From: Ptiloglossa arizonensis
Lineage: Eukaryota > Arthropoda > Insecta > Hymenoptera > Colletidae
Assembly (NCBI RefSeq): GCF_051014685.1
Contig: NW_027478525.1
Span: 434,001 to 498,000, forward strand
DNA length: 64,000 bases
Direction: 5' to 3'
The first letter of the stretch is position 1, and each line of letters opens with the position of its first letter. Under the pieces are notes generated by a model. That model searched no databases. It was not told where the DNA came from and was given only the letters and a program-made list of their open reading frames with translations. Shown here in pieces: positions 1-10,570 of the stretch. The translations under genes were made by a program, and so were the position numbers.

Positions 1-70
1 ACAACGGTATGCGCTCTTTTCCCCTTGGCCGTTCCAGTTATTCGTTTCGAGCATCAGAACTGCGAAAATT
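1..70 (+). repeat. Partial monomer at left edge
   Basis: The window opens inside a unit, at unit position 106 (acaacggtat), and reaches the next unit start at 71. The array therefore continues leftward beyond the window. Confidence 0.95.
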
Positions 71-111
71 TTGAGTTTCTCAAGCGTTTCTTACCTCCAA
101 ACTGCCATATC

Positions 112-117
112 TCGCGA
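112..117. other. Conserved TCGCGA core, representative copy
   Basis: TCGCGA (an NruI recognition sequence) at unit positions 42-47 is retained in almost every monomer. Exceptions include cgctaa (for example 789), ctcgaga (2914, 27237), ctcgtga (15337) and gcgga (3265). With the flanking catatc and acgg it is one of the most constant parts of the unit. Confidence 0.7.
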
Positions 118-118
118 A

Positions 119-134
119 CGGATTGACCAATCCG
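119..134. other. 16-bp inverted repeat (7-bp arms, 2-base spacer), representative copy
   Basis: cggattg-ac-caatccg is a perfect dyad at unit positions 49-64 and recurs in most monomers. Common variants shorten the arms (gaccgatccg, gaacgatcaatccg) while the right arm, (a/g)atccg, is nearly constant. Known: short dyad symmetries have been reported as enriched in centromeric satellites, especially those without CENP-B boxes. Inferred: a possible structural or protein-binding element. Confidence 0.6.
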
Positions 135-167
135 CAAAATTTCTGTTGCATCTTAAAGTAGGGACTC

Positions 168-184
168 GCCCGATTACAACGGTA
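168..184 (-). other. Weak CENP-B-box-like 17-mer, representative copy
   Basis: The minus strand reads TACCGTTGTAATCGGGC. Compared with the mammalian essential pattern NTTCGNNNNANNCGGGN it agrees at 7 of 9 fixed positions; the two T of TTCG are A and C. It sits at unit positions 98-114 of nearly all monomers. A 7/9 match somewhere in a 175-bp unit is fairly likely by chance (I estimate roughly 0.4-0.5), so functional identity is doubtful. Confidence 0.25.
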
Positions 185-293
185 TGTGTAGTTTTCCCCT
201 AGGCCGTTCCAGTTATTCGTTTCGAGCATCAGAACTGCGAAAATTTCGAGTTTCTCTAGCGTTTCTTACATCCAAACTGCCATATCTCGCGAA

Positions 294-309
294 CGGATTG
301 ATCAATCCG
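294..309. other. Perfect 16-bp palindrome variant of the dyad
   Basis: cggattgatcaatccg reads the same on both strands. This variant is confined to a few monomer types and occurs once per 12-mer unit (27242-27257 and 29342-29357) and once per 7-mer unit near the right end. Confidence 0.7.
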
Positions 310-607
310 CAAAATTTCTGATGCATCTGAAAGTAGAAACTCGCCCGATTACAACGGTATGCGCACTTTTCCCCCACGCCGTTCTAGTTACTCGTTTCTA
401 GCATCAGAACTGCGAAAATTTTGAGTTTCTCAAGCGTTCCTTACCTCCATACTGCCATATCTCGCGAACGGATTGACCAATCTGCAAAATTTCTGTTGCA
501 TCTGAAAGTAGAAACTCGCCCGACTACAACGGTATGCGCTCTTTTCCCCTTGGCCGTTCCAGTTATTCGTTTCGAGCATCAGAACTGCGAAAATTTTGAG
601 TTTCTCA

Positions 608-1090
608 AGCGTTTCTTACCTTCAAACTGCCATATCTCGCGAACGGAACGATCAATCCGCAAAATTTCTGTTGCATCTGAAAGTAGACACTCGCCCGATT
701 ACAACGGTATGCGTACTTCTCCCCTAGGCCGTTCTAGTCATACGTTTCGATCATCAGAACTGCGAAAATTTCGAGTTTCTCAAGCGTTTCTTGCATCCAA
801 ACTGCCATATTTCGCTAACGGATTGACCGATCCGCAAAATTTCTGTTGCATCTTAAAGTAGAAACTCGCCCGATTACAACGGTATGCCCACTTTTCCCCT
901 AGGCCGTTCTAGTTACTCGTTTCTAGCATCAGAACTGCGAAAATTTCGAGTTTCTCAAGCGTTTCTTACATCCAAACTGCCATATCTCGCGAACCGATTG
1001 ACCGATCCGCAAAATTTCTGTTGCATCTGAAAGTAGAAACTCGCCCGATTACAACGGTATGCCCACTTTTCTCCTAGGCCGATCTAGTTA
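608..1090 (+). repeat. Block duplicated at 2008-2490 (offset 8 monomers)
   Basis: Both copies carry the rare strings tacgtttcgatcatcag and atttcgctaacgg, then gaaccgattgaccg and ttctcctaggccgatctag. They diverge on either side, at the ctcgtttcta versus ttcgtttcaa segment on the right. The same variants appear again near 26331-26813 and in part near 56580-56870. Confidence 0.85.
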
Positions 1091-4000
1091 CTCGTTTCTA
1101 GCATCAGAACTGCGAAAATTTTGAGTTTCTCAAGCGTTTCTTACCTCCAAACTGCCATATCTCGCGAACGGATTGACCAATCTGCAAAATTTCTGTTGCT
1201 TCTGAAAGTAGAAACTCGCCCGATTACAACGGTATGCGCACTTTTCCCCTAGGCCGTTCTAGTTATTCGTTTCGAGCATCAGAACTGCGAAAATTTTGAG
1301 TTTCTCAAGCGTTTCTTACATCCAAACGGCCATATCTCGCGAACGGATTGACCAATCCGCAAAATTTCTGTTGCATTTGAAAGTAGAAACTCGCCCGATT
1401 ACAACGGTATGCGCACTTTTCCCCTGGGCCGTTCTAGTTATTCGTTTCGAGCGTCAGAACTGCGAAAATTTTGAGTTTCTAAAGCGTTTCTTATCTCCAA
1501 ACTGCCATGTCTCGCGAACGGATTGGTAAATCCGCAAAATTTCTGTTGCTTGTGAAAGTAGAAACTCGCCCGATTACAACGGTCTGCGTACTTCTCCCCT
1601 AGGCCGTTCTAGTCATTCGTTTCGAGCATCAGAACTGCGAAAATTTTGAGTTTCTCAAGCGTTTCTTATCTCCAAACTGCCATATCTCGCGAACGAATTG
1701 ATCAATCCGCAAAATTTCTGTTGCGTCTGAAAGTAGACACTCGCCCGATTACAACCGTATGCGGACTTTTCCCCTAGGCCGTTCTAGTTACTCGTTTCTA
1801 GCATCAGAACTGCGAAAATTTCGAGTTTCTCAAGCGTTTCTTACATCCAAACTGCCATATCTCGCGAACCGATTGACCGATCCGCAAAGTTTCTGTTGCA
1901 TCTGAAAGTAGAAACTCGCCCGATTACAACGGTATGCCCACTTTTCCCCTAGGCCGTTCTAGTTATTCGTTTCAAGCATCAGAACTGCGCAAATTTTGAG
2001 TTTATCAAGCGTTTCTTACCTTCAAACTGCCATATCTCGCGAACGGAACGATCAATCCGCAAAATTTCTGTTGCATCTGAAAGTAGACACTCGCCCGATT
2101 ACAACGGTATGCGTACTTCTCCCCTAGGCCGTTCTAGTCATACGTTTCGATCATCAGAACTGCGAAAATTTCGAGTTTCTCAAGCGTTTCTTGCATCCAA
2201 ACTGCCATATTTCGCTAACGGATTGACCGATCCGCAAAATTTCTGTTGCATCTTAAAGTAGAAACTCGCCCGATTACAACGGTATGCCCACTTTTCCCCT
2301 AGGCCGTTCTAGTTACTCGTTTCTAGCATCAGAACTGCGAAAATTTCGAGTTTCTCAAGCGTTTCTTACATCCAAACTGCCATATCTCGCGAACCGATTG
2401 ACCGATCCGCAAAATTTCTGTTGTATCTGAAAGTAGAAACTCGCCCGATTACAACGGTATGCCCACTTTTCTCCTAGGCCGATCTAGTTATTCGTTTCAA
2501 GCATCAGAACTGCGCAAATTTTGAGTTTCTCAAGCGTTTCTTACCTTCAAACTGCCATATCTCGCGAACGGATTGACCGATCCGCAAAATTTCTGTTGCA
2601 TCTGAAAGTAGAAACTCGCCCGACTACAACGGTATGCGCACTTTTCCCCTTGGCCGTTCCAGTTATTCGTTTCGAGCATCAGAACTGCGAAAATTTTGAG
2701 TTTCTCAAGCGTTTCTTACCTCCAAACTGCCATATCTCGCGAACGGATTGACCAATCCGCAAAATTTCTGTTGCATCTTAAAGTAGGGACTCGCCCGATT
2801 ACAACGGTATGTGTAGTTTTCCCCTAGGCCGTTCCAGTTATTCGTTTCGAGCATCAGAACTGCGAAAATTTCGAGTTTCTCTAGCGTTTCTTACATCCAA
2901 ACTGCCATATCTCGAGAACGGATTGATCAATCCGCAAAATTTCTGTTGCATCTGAAAGTAGAAACTCGCCCGATTACAACGGTATGCGCACTTTTCCCCT
3001 AGGCGGTTCTAGTTATTCGTTTCGAGCATCAGAACTGCCAAAATTTTGAGTTTCTCAAGCGTTTCTTACCTCCAAACTGCCATATCTCGCGAACGGATTG
3101 ACCAATCCGCAAAATTTCTGTTGCATCTGAAAGTAGAAACTCGCCCGATTACAACGGTAGGTGTAGTTTTCCCCTAGGCCGTTCCAGTTATTCGTTTCGA
3201 GCATCAGAACTGCGAAAATTTTGAGTTTCTCAAGCGTTTCTTACCTCCAAACTACCATATCTCGCGGACGGATTGACCAATCCGCAAAATTTCTATTGCA
3301 TCTGAAAGTAGAAACTCGCCCGATTACAACGGTAGGTGTAGATTTCCCCTAGGCCGTTCTAGTTATTCGTTTCGAGCATCAGAACTGCGAAAATTTTGAG
3401 TTTCTCAAGCGTTTCTTACTTCCAAACTGCCACATCTCGCGAACGGATCGACCAATCCGCAAAATTTCTGTTGTATCTGAAAGTAGAAACTCGCCCGATT
3501 TCAACGGTATGTGTAGTTTTCCCCTAGGCCGTTCCAGTTATTCGTTTCGAGCATCAGAACTGCGAAAATTTTGAGTTTCTCAAGCGTTTCTTACATCCAA
3601 ACTGCCATATCTCGCGAACGGATTGACCAATCCGCAAAATTTCTGTTGCATCTGAAAGCAGAAACTCGCCCGATTACAACGGTATGTGTAGTTTTCCCCT
3701 AGGCGGTTCTAGTTATTCGTTTCGAGCATCAGAACTGCGAAAATTTTGAGTTTCTCAAGCGTTTCTTGCATCCAAACTGCCATATCTCGCGAACGGATTG
3801 ACCGATCCGCAAAATTTCTGTTGGATCTGAAAGTAGAAACTCGCCCGATTACAACGGTATGCCCACTTTTCCCCTAGGCCGTCCTAGTTATTCGTTTCAA
3901 GCATCAGAACTGCGAAAATTTTGAGTTTCTCAAGCGTTTCTTACATCCAAACGGCCATATCTCGCGAACGGATTGACCAATCCGCAAAATTTCTGTTGCT

Positions 4001-5085
4001 TCTGAAAGTAGAAACTCGCCCGATTGCAACGGTATGCGTACTTCTCCCCTAGGCCGTTCTAGTCATTCGTTTCGAGCATCAGAACTGCGAAAATATTGAG
4101 TTTCTCAAGCGTTTCTTATCTCCAAACTGCCATATCTCGCGAACGGATTGACCAATCCGCAAAATTTCTGTTGCATCTGAAAGTAGAAACTCGCCCGATT
4201 ACAACGGTATGCGTACTTTTCCCCTAGGCCGTTCTAGTTACTCGTTTCGAGCATCAGAACTGCGAAAATTTTGAGTTTCTCAAGCGTTTCTTACCTTCAA
4301 ACTGCCATATCTCGCGAACGGATTGACCGATCCGCAAAATTTCTATTGCATCTGAAAGTAGAAACTCGCCCGATTACAACGGTATGCGTACTTCTCCCCT
4401 AGGCCGTTCTAGTCATTCGTTTCGAGCATCAGAACTGCGAAAATATTGAGTTTCTCAAGCGTTTCTTGCATCCAAACTGCCATATCTCGCGAACGGATTG
4501 ACCGATCCGCAAAATTTCTGTTGCATCTGAAAGTAGAAACTCGCCCGATTACAACGGTATCCCCACTTTTCCCCTAGGCCGATCTAGTTATTCGTTTCAA
4601 GCATCAGAACTGCGCAAATTTTGAGTTTCTCAAGCGTTTCTTACCTTCAAACTGCCATATCTCGCGAACGGATTGACCGATCCGCAAAATTTCTGTTGCA
4701 TCTGAAAGTAGAAACTCGCCCGACTACAACGGTATGCGCTCTTTTCCCCTTGGCCGTTCCAGTTATTCGTTTCGAGCATCAGAACTGCGAAAATTTTGAG
4801 TTTCTCAAGCGTTTCTTACCTCCAAACTGCCATATCTCGCGAACGGATTGACCAATCCGCAAAATTTCTGTTGCATCTTAAAGTAGGGACTCGCCCGATT
4901 ACAACGGTATGTGTAGTTTTCCCCTAGGCCGTTCCAGTTATTCGTTTCGAGCATCAGAACTGCGAAAATTTCGAGTTTCTCTAGCGTTTCTTACATCCAA
5001 ACTGCCATATCTCGCGAACGGATTGATCAATCCGCAAAATTTCTGATGCATCTGAAAGTAGAAACTCGCCCGATTACAACGGTAT
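1085..5085 (+). repeat. About 4.0-kb block, copy 1 of a long-range duplication with 25408-29408
   Basis: Offset is 24323 bp, which is 139 monomers minus the two single-base deletions lying between the copies (8107 and 8242). Shared rare changes include gcgtcag (1452 and 25775), gattggtaaatccg, ttgcgtctg followed by acaaccgtatgcgg, and the tacgtttcgatcatcag monomer. Scattered differences exist, for example 4315-4450 against 28638-28773, so the copies are not identical. The block starts where the left flank changes from ctcctaggccgatc to cccacgccgttc and ends where cccccacgcc here meets cccctaggcgg there. Confidence 0.85.
2521..4620 (+). repeat. 12-monomer HOR unit (2100 bp), solitary copy
   Basis: The same order of 12 monomer types appears as tandem units from 26844 to 33600. 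Here it is present once, followed by a partial second unit (4621 to about 5085) which then switches to a different block. One monomer near 4311-4450 has been replaced relative to the tandem copies: it reads gattgaccg and aaaatattg where they read gaacgatc and aaaatttcg. Confidence 0.85.
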
Positions 5086-6660
5086 GCGCACTTTTCCCCC
5101 ACGCCGTTCTAGTTACTCGTTTCTAGCATCAGAACTGCGAAAATTTTGAGTTTCTCAAGCGTTCCTTACCTCCATACTGCCATATCTCGCGAACGGATTG
5201 ACCAATCTGCAAAATTTCTGTTGCTTCTGAAAGTAGAAACTCGCCCGATTACAACGGTATGCGCACTTTTCCCCTAGGCCGTTCTAGTTATTCGTTTCGA
5301 GCATCAGAACTGCGAAAATTTTGAGTTTCTAAAGCGTTTCTTATCTCCAAACTGCCATGTCTCGCGAACGGATTGATCAATCCGCAAAATTTCTGTTGCA
5401 TCTGGAAGTAGAAACTCGCCCGATTACATCGGTATGCGTACTTTTCCCCTAGGCCGTTCTAGTTATTCGTTTCGAGCATCAGAACTGCGAAAATTTTGAG
5501 TTTCTCAAGCGTTTCTTACCCCCAAACTGCCACATCTCGCGAACGGATTGACCAATCCGCAAAATTTCTGTTGCATCTGAAAGTAGAATCTCGCCCGAAT
5601 ACAACGGTATGTGTAGTTTTCCCCTAGGCCGTTCCAGTTATTCGTTTCGAGCATCAGAACTGCGAAAATTTTGAGTTTCTAAAGCGTTTCTTATCTCCAA
5701 ACTGCCATATCTCGCGAACGAAACGATCAATCCGCAAAATTTCTGTTCCATCTGAAAGTAGACACTCTCCCGATTACAACGGTATGCGTACTTCTCCCCT
5801 AGGCCGGTCTAGTCATTCGTGTCGAGCATCAGAACTGCGAAAATTTTGAGTATCTCAAGGGTTTCTTACCTCCAAACTGCCATATCTCGCGAACGAATTG
5901 ATCAATCCGCAAAATTTCTTTTGCATCTGAAAGTAGAAACTCGCCCGATTACAACGGTATGTGTAGTTTTCCCCTAGGCCGTTCCAGTTATTCGTTTCGA
6001 GCATCAGAACTGCGAAAATTTTGAGTTTCTCAAGCGTTTCTTACCTCCAAACTGCCATATCTCGCGAACGGATTGACCAATCCGCAAAATTTCTGTTGCA
6101 TCTGAAAGTAGAAACTCGCCCGATTACAACGGTATGCGCACTTTTCCCCTAGGCCGTTCTAGTTATTCGTTTCAAGCATCAGAACTGCGCAAATTTTGAG
6201 TTTCTCAAGCGTTTCTTACCTTCAAACTGCCATATCTCGCGAACGGATTGACCGATCCGCAAAATTTCTGTTGCATCTGAAAGTAGAAACTCGCCCGACT
6301 ACAACGGTATGCGCACTTTTCCCCTTGGCCGTTCCAGTTATTCGTTTCGAGCATCAGAACTGCGAAAATTTTGAGTTTCTCAAGCGTTTCTTACCTCCAA
6401 ACTGCCATATCTCGCGAACGGATTGACCAATCCGCAAAATTTCTGTTGCATCTTAAAGTAGGGACCCGCCCGATTACAACGGTATGTGTTGTTTTCCCCT
6501 AGGCCGTTCCAGTTATTCGTTTCGAGCATCAGAACTGCGAAAATTTCGAGTTTCTCTAGCGTTTCCTACATTCAAACTGCCATATCTCGCGAACGGATTG
6601 ATCAATCCGCAAAATTTCTGTTGCATCTGAAAGTAGAAACTCGCCCGATTACAACGGTAT
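5060..6660 (+). repeat. Block homologous to 12933-14533 (offset 45 monomers minus 2 bases)
   Basis: The copies share cccccacgcc, gttccttacctccatactgcc-type head, tctggaagtag with attacatcgg, acgaaacgatcaatccg with gttccatctg, and gtatctcaaggg. They part near 6660, where gcccac here meets gcgcac there. Confidence 0.85.
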
Positions 6661-7110
6661 GCCCACTTTTCCCCTAGGCCGTCCTAGTAATTCGTTTCAA
6701 GCATCAGAACTGCGAAAATTTTGAGTTTCTCAAGCGTTTCTTACATCCAAACGGCCATATCTCGCGAACGGATTGACCAATCCGCAAAATTTCTGTTGCT
6801 TCTGAAAGTAGAAACTCGCCCGATTACAACGGTATGCGTACTTCTCCCCTAGGCCGTTCTAGTCATTCGTTTCGAGCATCAGAACTGCGAAAATATTGAG
6901 TTTCTCAAGCGTTTCTTATCTCCAAACTGCCATATCTCGCGAACGGATTGACCAATCCGCAAAATTTCTGTTGCATCTGAAAGTAGAAACTCGCCCGATT
7001 ACAACGGTATGCGTACTTTTCCCCTAGGCCGTTCTAGTTACTCGTTTCGAGCATCAGAACTGCGAAAATTTTGAGTTTCTCAAGCGTTTCTTACCTTCAA
7101 ACTGCCATAT
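6660..7110 (+). repeat. Block homologous to 3860-4310 (offset 16 monomers)
   Basis: Shared run of monomer types: gcccactttt with ccgtcctag, then gcgtacttct with aaaatattg, then gcgtactttt with ttactcg. It ends at a monomer carrying cgcgaatggaacgatc, where the earlier copy reads gaacggattgaccg. Confidence 0.8.
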
Positions 7111-7179
7111 CTCGCGAATGGAACGATCAATCCGCAAAATTTCTGTTGCATCTGAAAGTAGAAACTCGCGCGATTACAA

Positions 7180-9650
7180 CGGTATGTGTAGTTTTCCCCT
7201 AGGCGGTTCTAGTTATTCGTTTCGAGCATCAGAACTGCGAAAATTTTGAGTTTCTGAAGCGTTTCTTGCATCCAAACTGCCATATCTCGCGAACGGATTG
7301 ACCGATCCGCAAAATTTCTGTTGCATCTGAAAGTAGAAACTCGCCCGATTACAACGGTATGCCCACTTTTCCCTTAGGCCGTCCTAGTTATTCGTTTCAA
7401 GCATCAGAACTGCGAAAATTTTGAGTTTCTCAAGCGTTTCTTACATCCAAACGGCCATATCTCGCGAACGGATTGACCAATCCGCAAAATTTCTGTTGCT
7501 TCTGAAAGTAGAAACTCGCCCGATTACAACGGTATGCGTACTTTTCCCCTAGGCGGTTCTAGTTATTCGTTTCGAGCATCAGAACTGCCAAAATTTTGAG
7601 TTTCTGAAGCGTTTCTTGCATCCAAACTGCCATATCTCGCGAACGGATTGACCGATCCGCAAAATTTCTGTTGCATCTGAAAGTAGAAACTCGCCCGACT
7701 ACAAGGGTATGCGCACTTTTCCCCTTGGCCGTTCTAGTTATTCGTTTCAAGCATCAGAACTGCGCAAATTTTGAGTTTCTCAAGCGTTTCTTACCTCCAA
7801 ACTGCCATATCTCGCGAACGGATTGACCAATCCGCAAAATTTCTGTTGCATCTGAAAGTAGAAACTCGCCCGATTACAACGGTAGGTGTAGTTTTCCCCT
7901 AGGCCGTTCTAGTTACTCGTTTCGAGCATCAGAACTGCGAAAATTTTGAGTTTCTCAAGCGTTTCTTACCTCCAAACTGCCATATCTCGCGAACGGATTG
8001 ACCAATCCGCAAAATTTCTGTTGCATCTGAAAGTAGAAACTCGCCCGATTACAACGGTACGTGTAGTTTTCCCCTAGGCCGTTCTAGTTATTCGTTTCGA
8101 GCATCAGACTACGAATATTTTGAGTTTCTCAAGCGTTTCTTATCTCCAAACTGCCATATCTCGCGAACGGATTGACCAATCCGCAAAATTTCTGTTGCAT
8201 CTGAAAGTAGAAACTCGCCCGATTACAACGGTATGCCTACTTTCCCCTAGGCCGTACTAGTTACTCGTTTCGAGCATCAGAACTGCGAAAATTTTGAGTT
8301 TCTCAAGCGTTTCTTACCTCCAAACTGCCATATCTCGCGAACGGATTGACCAATCCGCAAAATTTCTGTTGCATCTGAAAGTAGAAACTCGCCCGATTAC
8401 AACGGTATGCGCACTTTTCCCCTAGGCCGTTCTAGTTATTCGTTTCAAGCATCAGAACTGCGCAAATTTTGAGTTTCTCAAGCGTTTCTTACCTTCAAAC
8501 TGCCATATCTCGCGAACGGATTGACCGATCCGCAAAATTTCTGTTGCATCTGAAAGTAGAAACTCGCCCGACTACAACGGTATGCGCACTTTTCCCCTTG
8601 GCCGTTCCAGTTATTCGTTTCGAGCATCAGAACTGCGAAAATTTTGAGTTTCTCAAGCGTTTCTTACCTCCAAACTGCCATATCTCGCGAACGGATTGAC
8701 CAATCCGCAAAATTTCTGTTGCATCTTAAAGTAGGGACTCGCCCGATTACAACGGTATGTGTTGTTTTCCCCTAGGCCGTTCCAGTTATTCGTTTCGAGC
8801 ATCAGAACTGCGAAAATTTTGAGTTTCTCAAGCGTTTCTTACCTCCAAACTGCCATATCTCGCGAACGGATTGACCAATCCGCAAAATTTCTGTTGCATC
8901 TTAAAGTAGGGACTCGCCCGATTACAACGGTATGTGTAGTTTTCCCCTAGGCCGTTCCAGTTATTCGTTTCGAGCATCAGAACTGCGAAAATTTCGAGTT
9001 TCTCTAGCGTTTCTTACTTCCAAACTGCCACATCTCGCGAACGGATCGACCAATCCGCAAAATTTCTGTTGCATCTGAAAGTAGAAACTCGCCCGATTAC
9101 AACGGTATGTGTAGTTTTCCCCTAGGCGGTTCTAGTTATTCGTTTCGAGCATCAGAACTGCGAAAATTTTGAGTTTCTGAAGCGTTTCTTGCATCCAAAC
9201 TGCCATATCTCGCGAACGGATTGACCGATCCGCAAAATTTCTGTTGCATCTGAAAGTAGAAACTCGCCCGATTACAACGGTATGCCCACTTTTCCCTCAG
9301 GCCGTCCTAGTTATTCGTTTCAAGCATCAGAACTGCGAAAATTTTGAGTTTCTCAAGCGTTTCTTACATCCAAACGGCCATATCTCGCGAACGGATTGAC
9401 CAATCCGCAAAATTTCTGTTGCTTCTGAAAGTAGAAACTCGCCCGATTACAACGGTATGCGTACTTTTCCCCTAGGCGGTTCTAGTTATTCGTTTCGAGC
9501 ATCAGAACTGCCAAAATTTTGAGTTTCTGAAGCGTTTCTTGCATCCAAACTGCCATATCTCGCGAACGGATTGACCGATCCGCAAAATTTCTGTTGCATC
9601 TGAAAGTAGAAACTCGCCCGACTACAACGGTATGCGCACTTTTCCCCTTG
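7180..9650 (+). repeat. 11-mer-spaced repeat fragment (7180-7730 and 9103-9653)
   Basis: The two fragments are 1923 bp apart, 11 monomers less the two deletions at about 8107 and 8242. Each has the gtgtagttttcccctaggcgg monomer with tttctgaagcg, then a gcccac monomer, then a gcgtac/ggcgg monomer with ctgccaaaa. Within the same region 8590-8810 matches 9640-9860 at 6 monomers. The region is a mosaic, not a clean tandem run. Confidence 0.75.
8100..8250 (+). repeat. Pair of consecutive 174-bp monomers, deletion tags a and b
   Basis: One base is missing near 8107 (gcatcagact for gcatcagaact) and one near 8242 in the next unit (cctactttcccc with only three T). The same linked pair occurs at about 37502/37636, 41698/41832, 44847/44981 and 50791/50936. 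The first site here also differs by one base (gactacg versus gactgcg elsewhere). Confidence 0.9.
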
Positions 9651-10570
9651 GCCGTTCCAGTTATTCGTTTCGAGCATCAGAACTGCGAAAATTTTGAGTT
9701 TCTCAAGCGTTTCTTACCTCCAAACTGCCATATCTCGCGAACGGATTGACCAATCCGCAAAATTTCTGTTGCATCTTAAAGTAGGGACTCGCCCGATTAC
9801 AACGGTATGTGTTGTTTTCCCCTAGGCCGTTCCAGTTATTCGTTTCGAGCATCAGAACTGCGAAAATTTCGAGTTTCTCTAGCGTTTCTTACATTCAAAC
9901 TGCCATATCTCGCGAACGGATTGATCAATCCGCAAAATATCTGTTGCATCTGAAAGTAGAAACTCGCCCGATTACAACGGTATGCGCACTTTTCCCCTAG
10001 GCGGTTCTAGTTATTCGTTTCGAGCATCAGAACTGCCAAAATTTTGAGTTTCTCAAGCGTTTCTTACCTCCAAACTACCATATCTCGCGAACGGATTGAC
10101 CAATCCGCAAAATTTCTATTGCATCTGAAAGTAGAAAGTCGCCCGATTACAACGGTAGGTGTAGTTTTCCCCTAGGCCGTTCTAGTTATTCGTTTCGAGC
10201 ATCAGAACTGCGAAAATTTTGAGTTTCTCAAGCGTTTCTTACCTCCAAACTGCAATATCTCGCGAACGGATTGACCAATCCGCAAAATTTCTGTTGCATC
10301 TGAAAGTAGAAACTCGCCCGATTACAACGGTATGTGTAGTTTACCCCTAGACCGTTCCAGTTATTCGTTTCGAGCATCAGAACAGCGAAAATTTTGAGTT
10401 TCTCAAGCGTTTCTTACCTCCAAACTGCCATATCTCGCGAACGGATTGACCAATCCGCAAAATTTCTGTTGCATCTGAAAGTAGACACTCTCCCGATTAC
10501 AACGGTATGCGTACTTCTCCCCTAGGCCGTTCTAGTCATTCGTGTCGAGCATCAGAACTGCGAAAATTTT
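9650..10570 (+). repeat. Block homologous to 14200-15120 and 18750-19670
   Basis: All three copies carry the gtgttgttttcc monomer, the ctgccaaaa/aactacc monomer, gaaagtcgcc, aactgcaatatc, cctagaccgttcc and cagaacagcg. Offsets are exact multiples of 175 (4550 and 9100). Copy 1 leaves the shared order near 10570, where it reads gagtttatcaagcg while the others read gagtatctcaaggg. Confidence 0.85.

Larger units (their letters stand above)
71..245 (+). repeat. First complete monomer, used as reference unit
   Basis: This is a reference copy for the unit map. It contains TCGCGA at 112-117, the inverted repeat cggattgaccaatccg at 119-134, AAAATTT at 136-142, the CENP-B-box-like 17-mer at 168-184 and CCTAGG at 198-203. 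It is of the type carrying ttaaagtaggg in place of the usual tgaaagtagaa, a useful tag that recurs about once per HOR (for example at 59641, 60866, 62441 and 63666). Unit length is 175, which is not a multiple of 3, so reading frame rotates with each copy. Confidence 0.95.
1..499 (+). repeat. Block homologous to 4726-5224 (offset 27 monomers)
   Basis: Shared rare variants include gcgctctttt with ccttggcc, ttctgatgc, cccccacgcc, and gttccttacctccatactgcc-type changes in the unit head. Agreement stops near 500, where gcatctg here meets gcttctg there. This is a fragment of a larger HOR whose remaining part lies to the left. Confidence 0.85.

Noticed and set aside
128..133. CCTAGG as a conserved functional palindrome
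   Set aside because: It is frequent but is replaced in many monomers (cccacgcc, ccttggcc, cctgggcc), so it is useful as a restriction marker but not clearly constrained.
150..172. Stem TTTCG/CGAAA with a 13-base loop as a structured RNA or hairpin
   Set aside because: Five base pairs only, and common variants (tttcaagc, gcgcaaa, tttctagc) break it without compensating changes.
66..175. Ancestral half-unit: the two A-tract segments (tgcgaaaatttt and ccgcaaaattt) as relics of an internal duplication
   Set aside because: Similarity is limited to the A-tract and one or two flanking bases; spacing is unequal (71 and 104 bp). Not enough to support a sub-repeat.
421..861. Longest open reading frame (146 codons), and about 50 shorter frames such as 57279-57632, 58364-58681 and the minus-strand frames near 7559, 28032 and 30132
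   Set aside because: They begin at TTG or ATG inside the repeat, recur with the satellite, and rotate frame each 175 bp (not a multiple of 3). Their translations are the same repeat read in different frames. No domain, no codon bias and no conserved start context; not genes.
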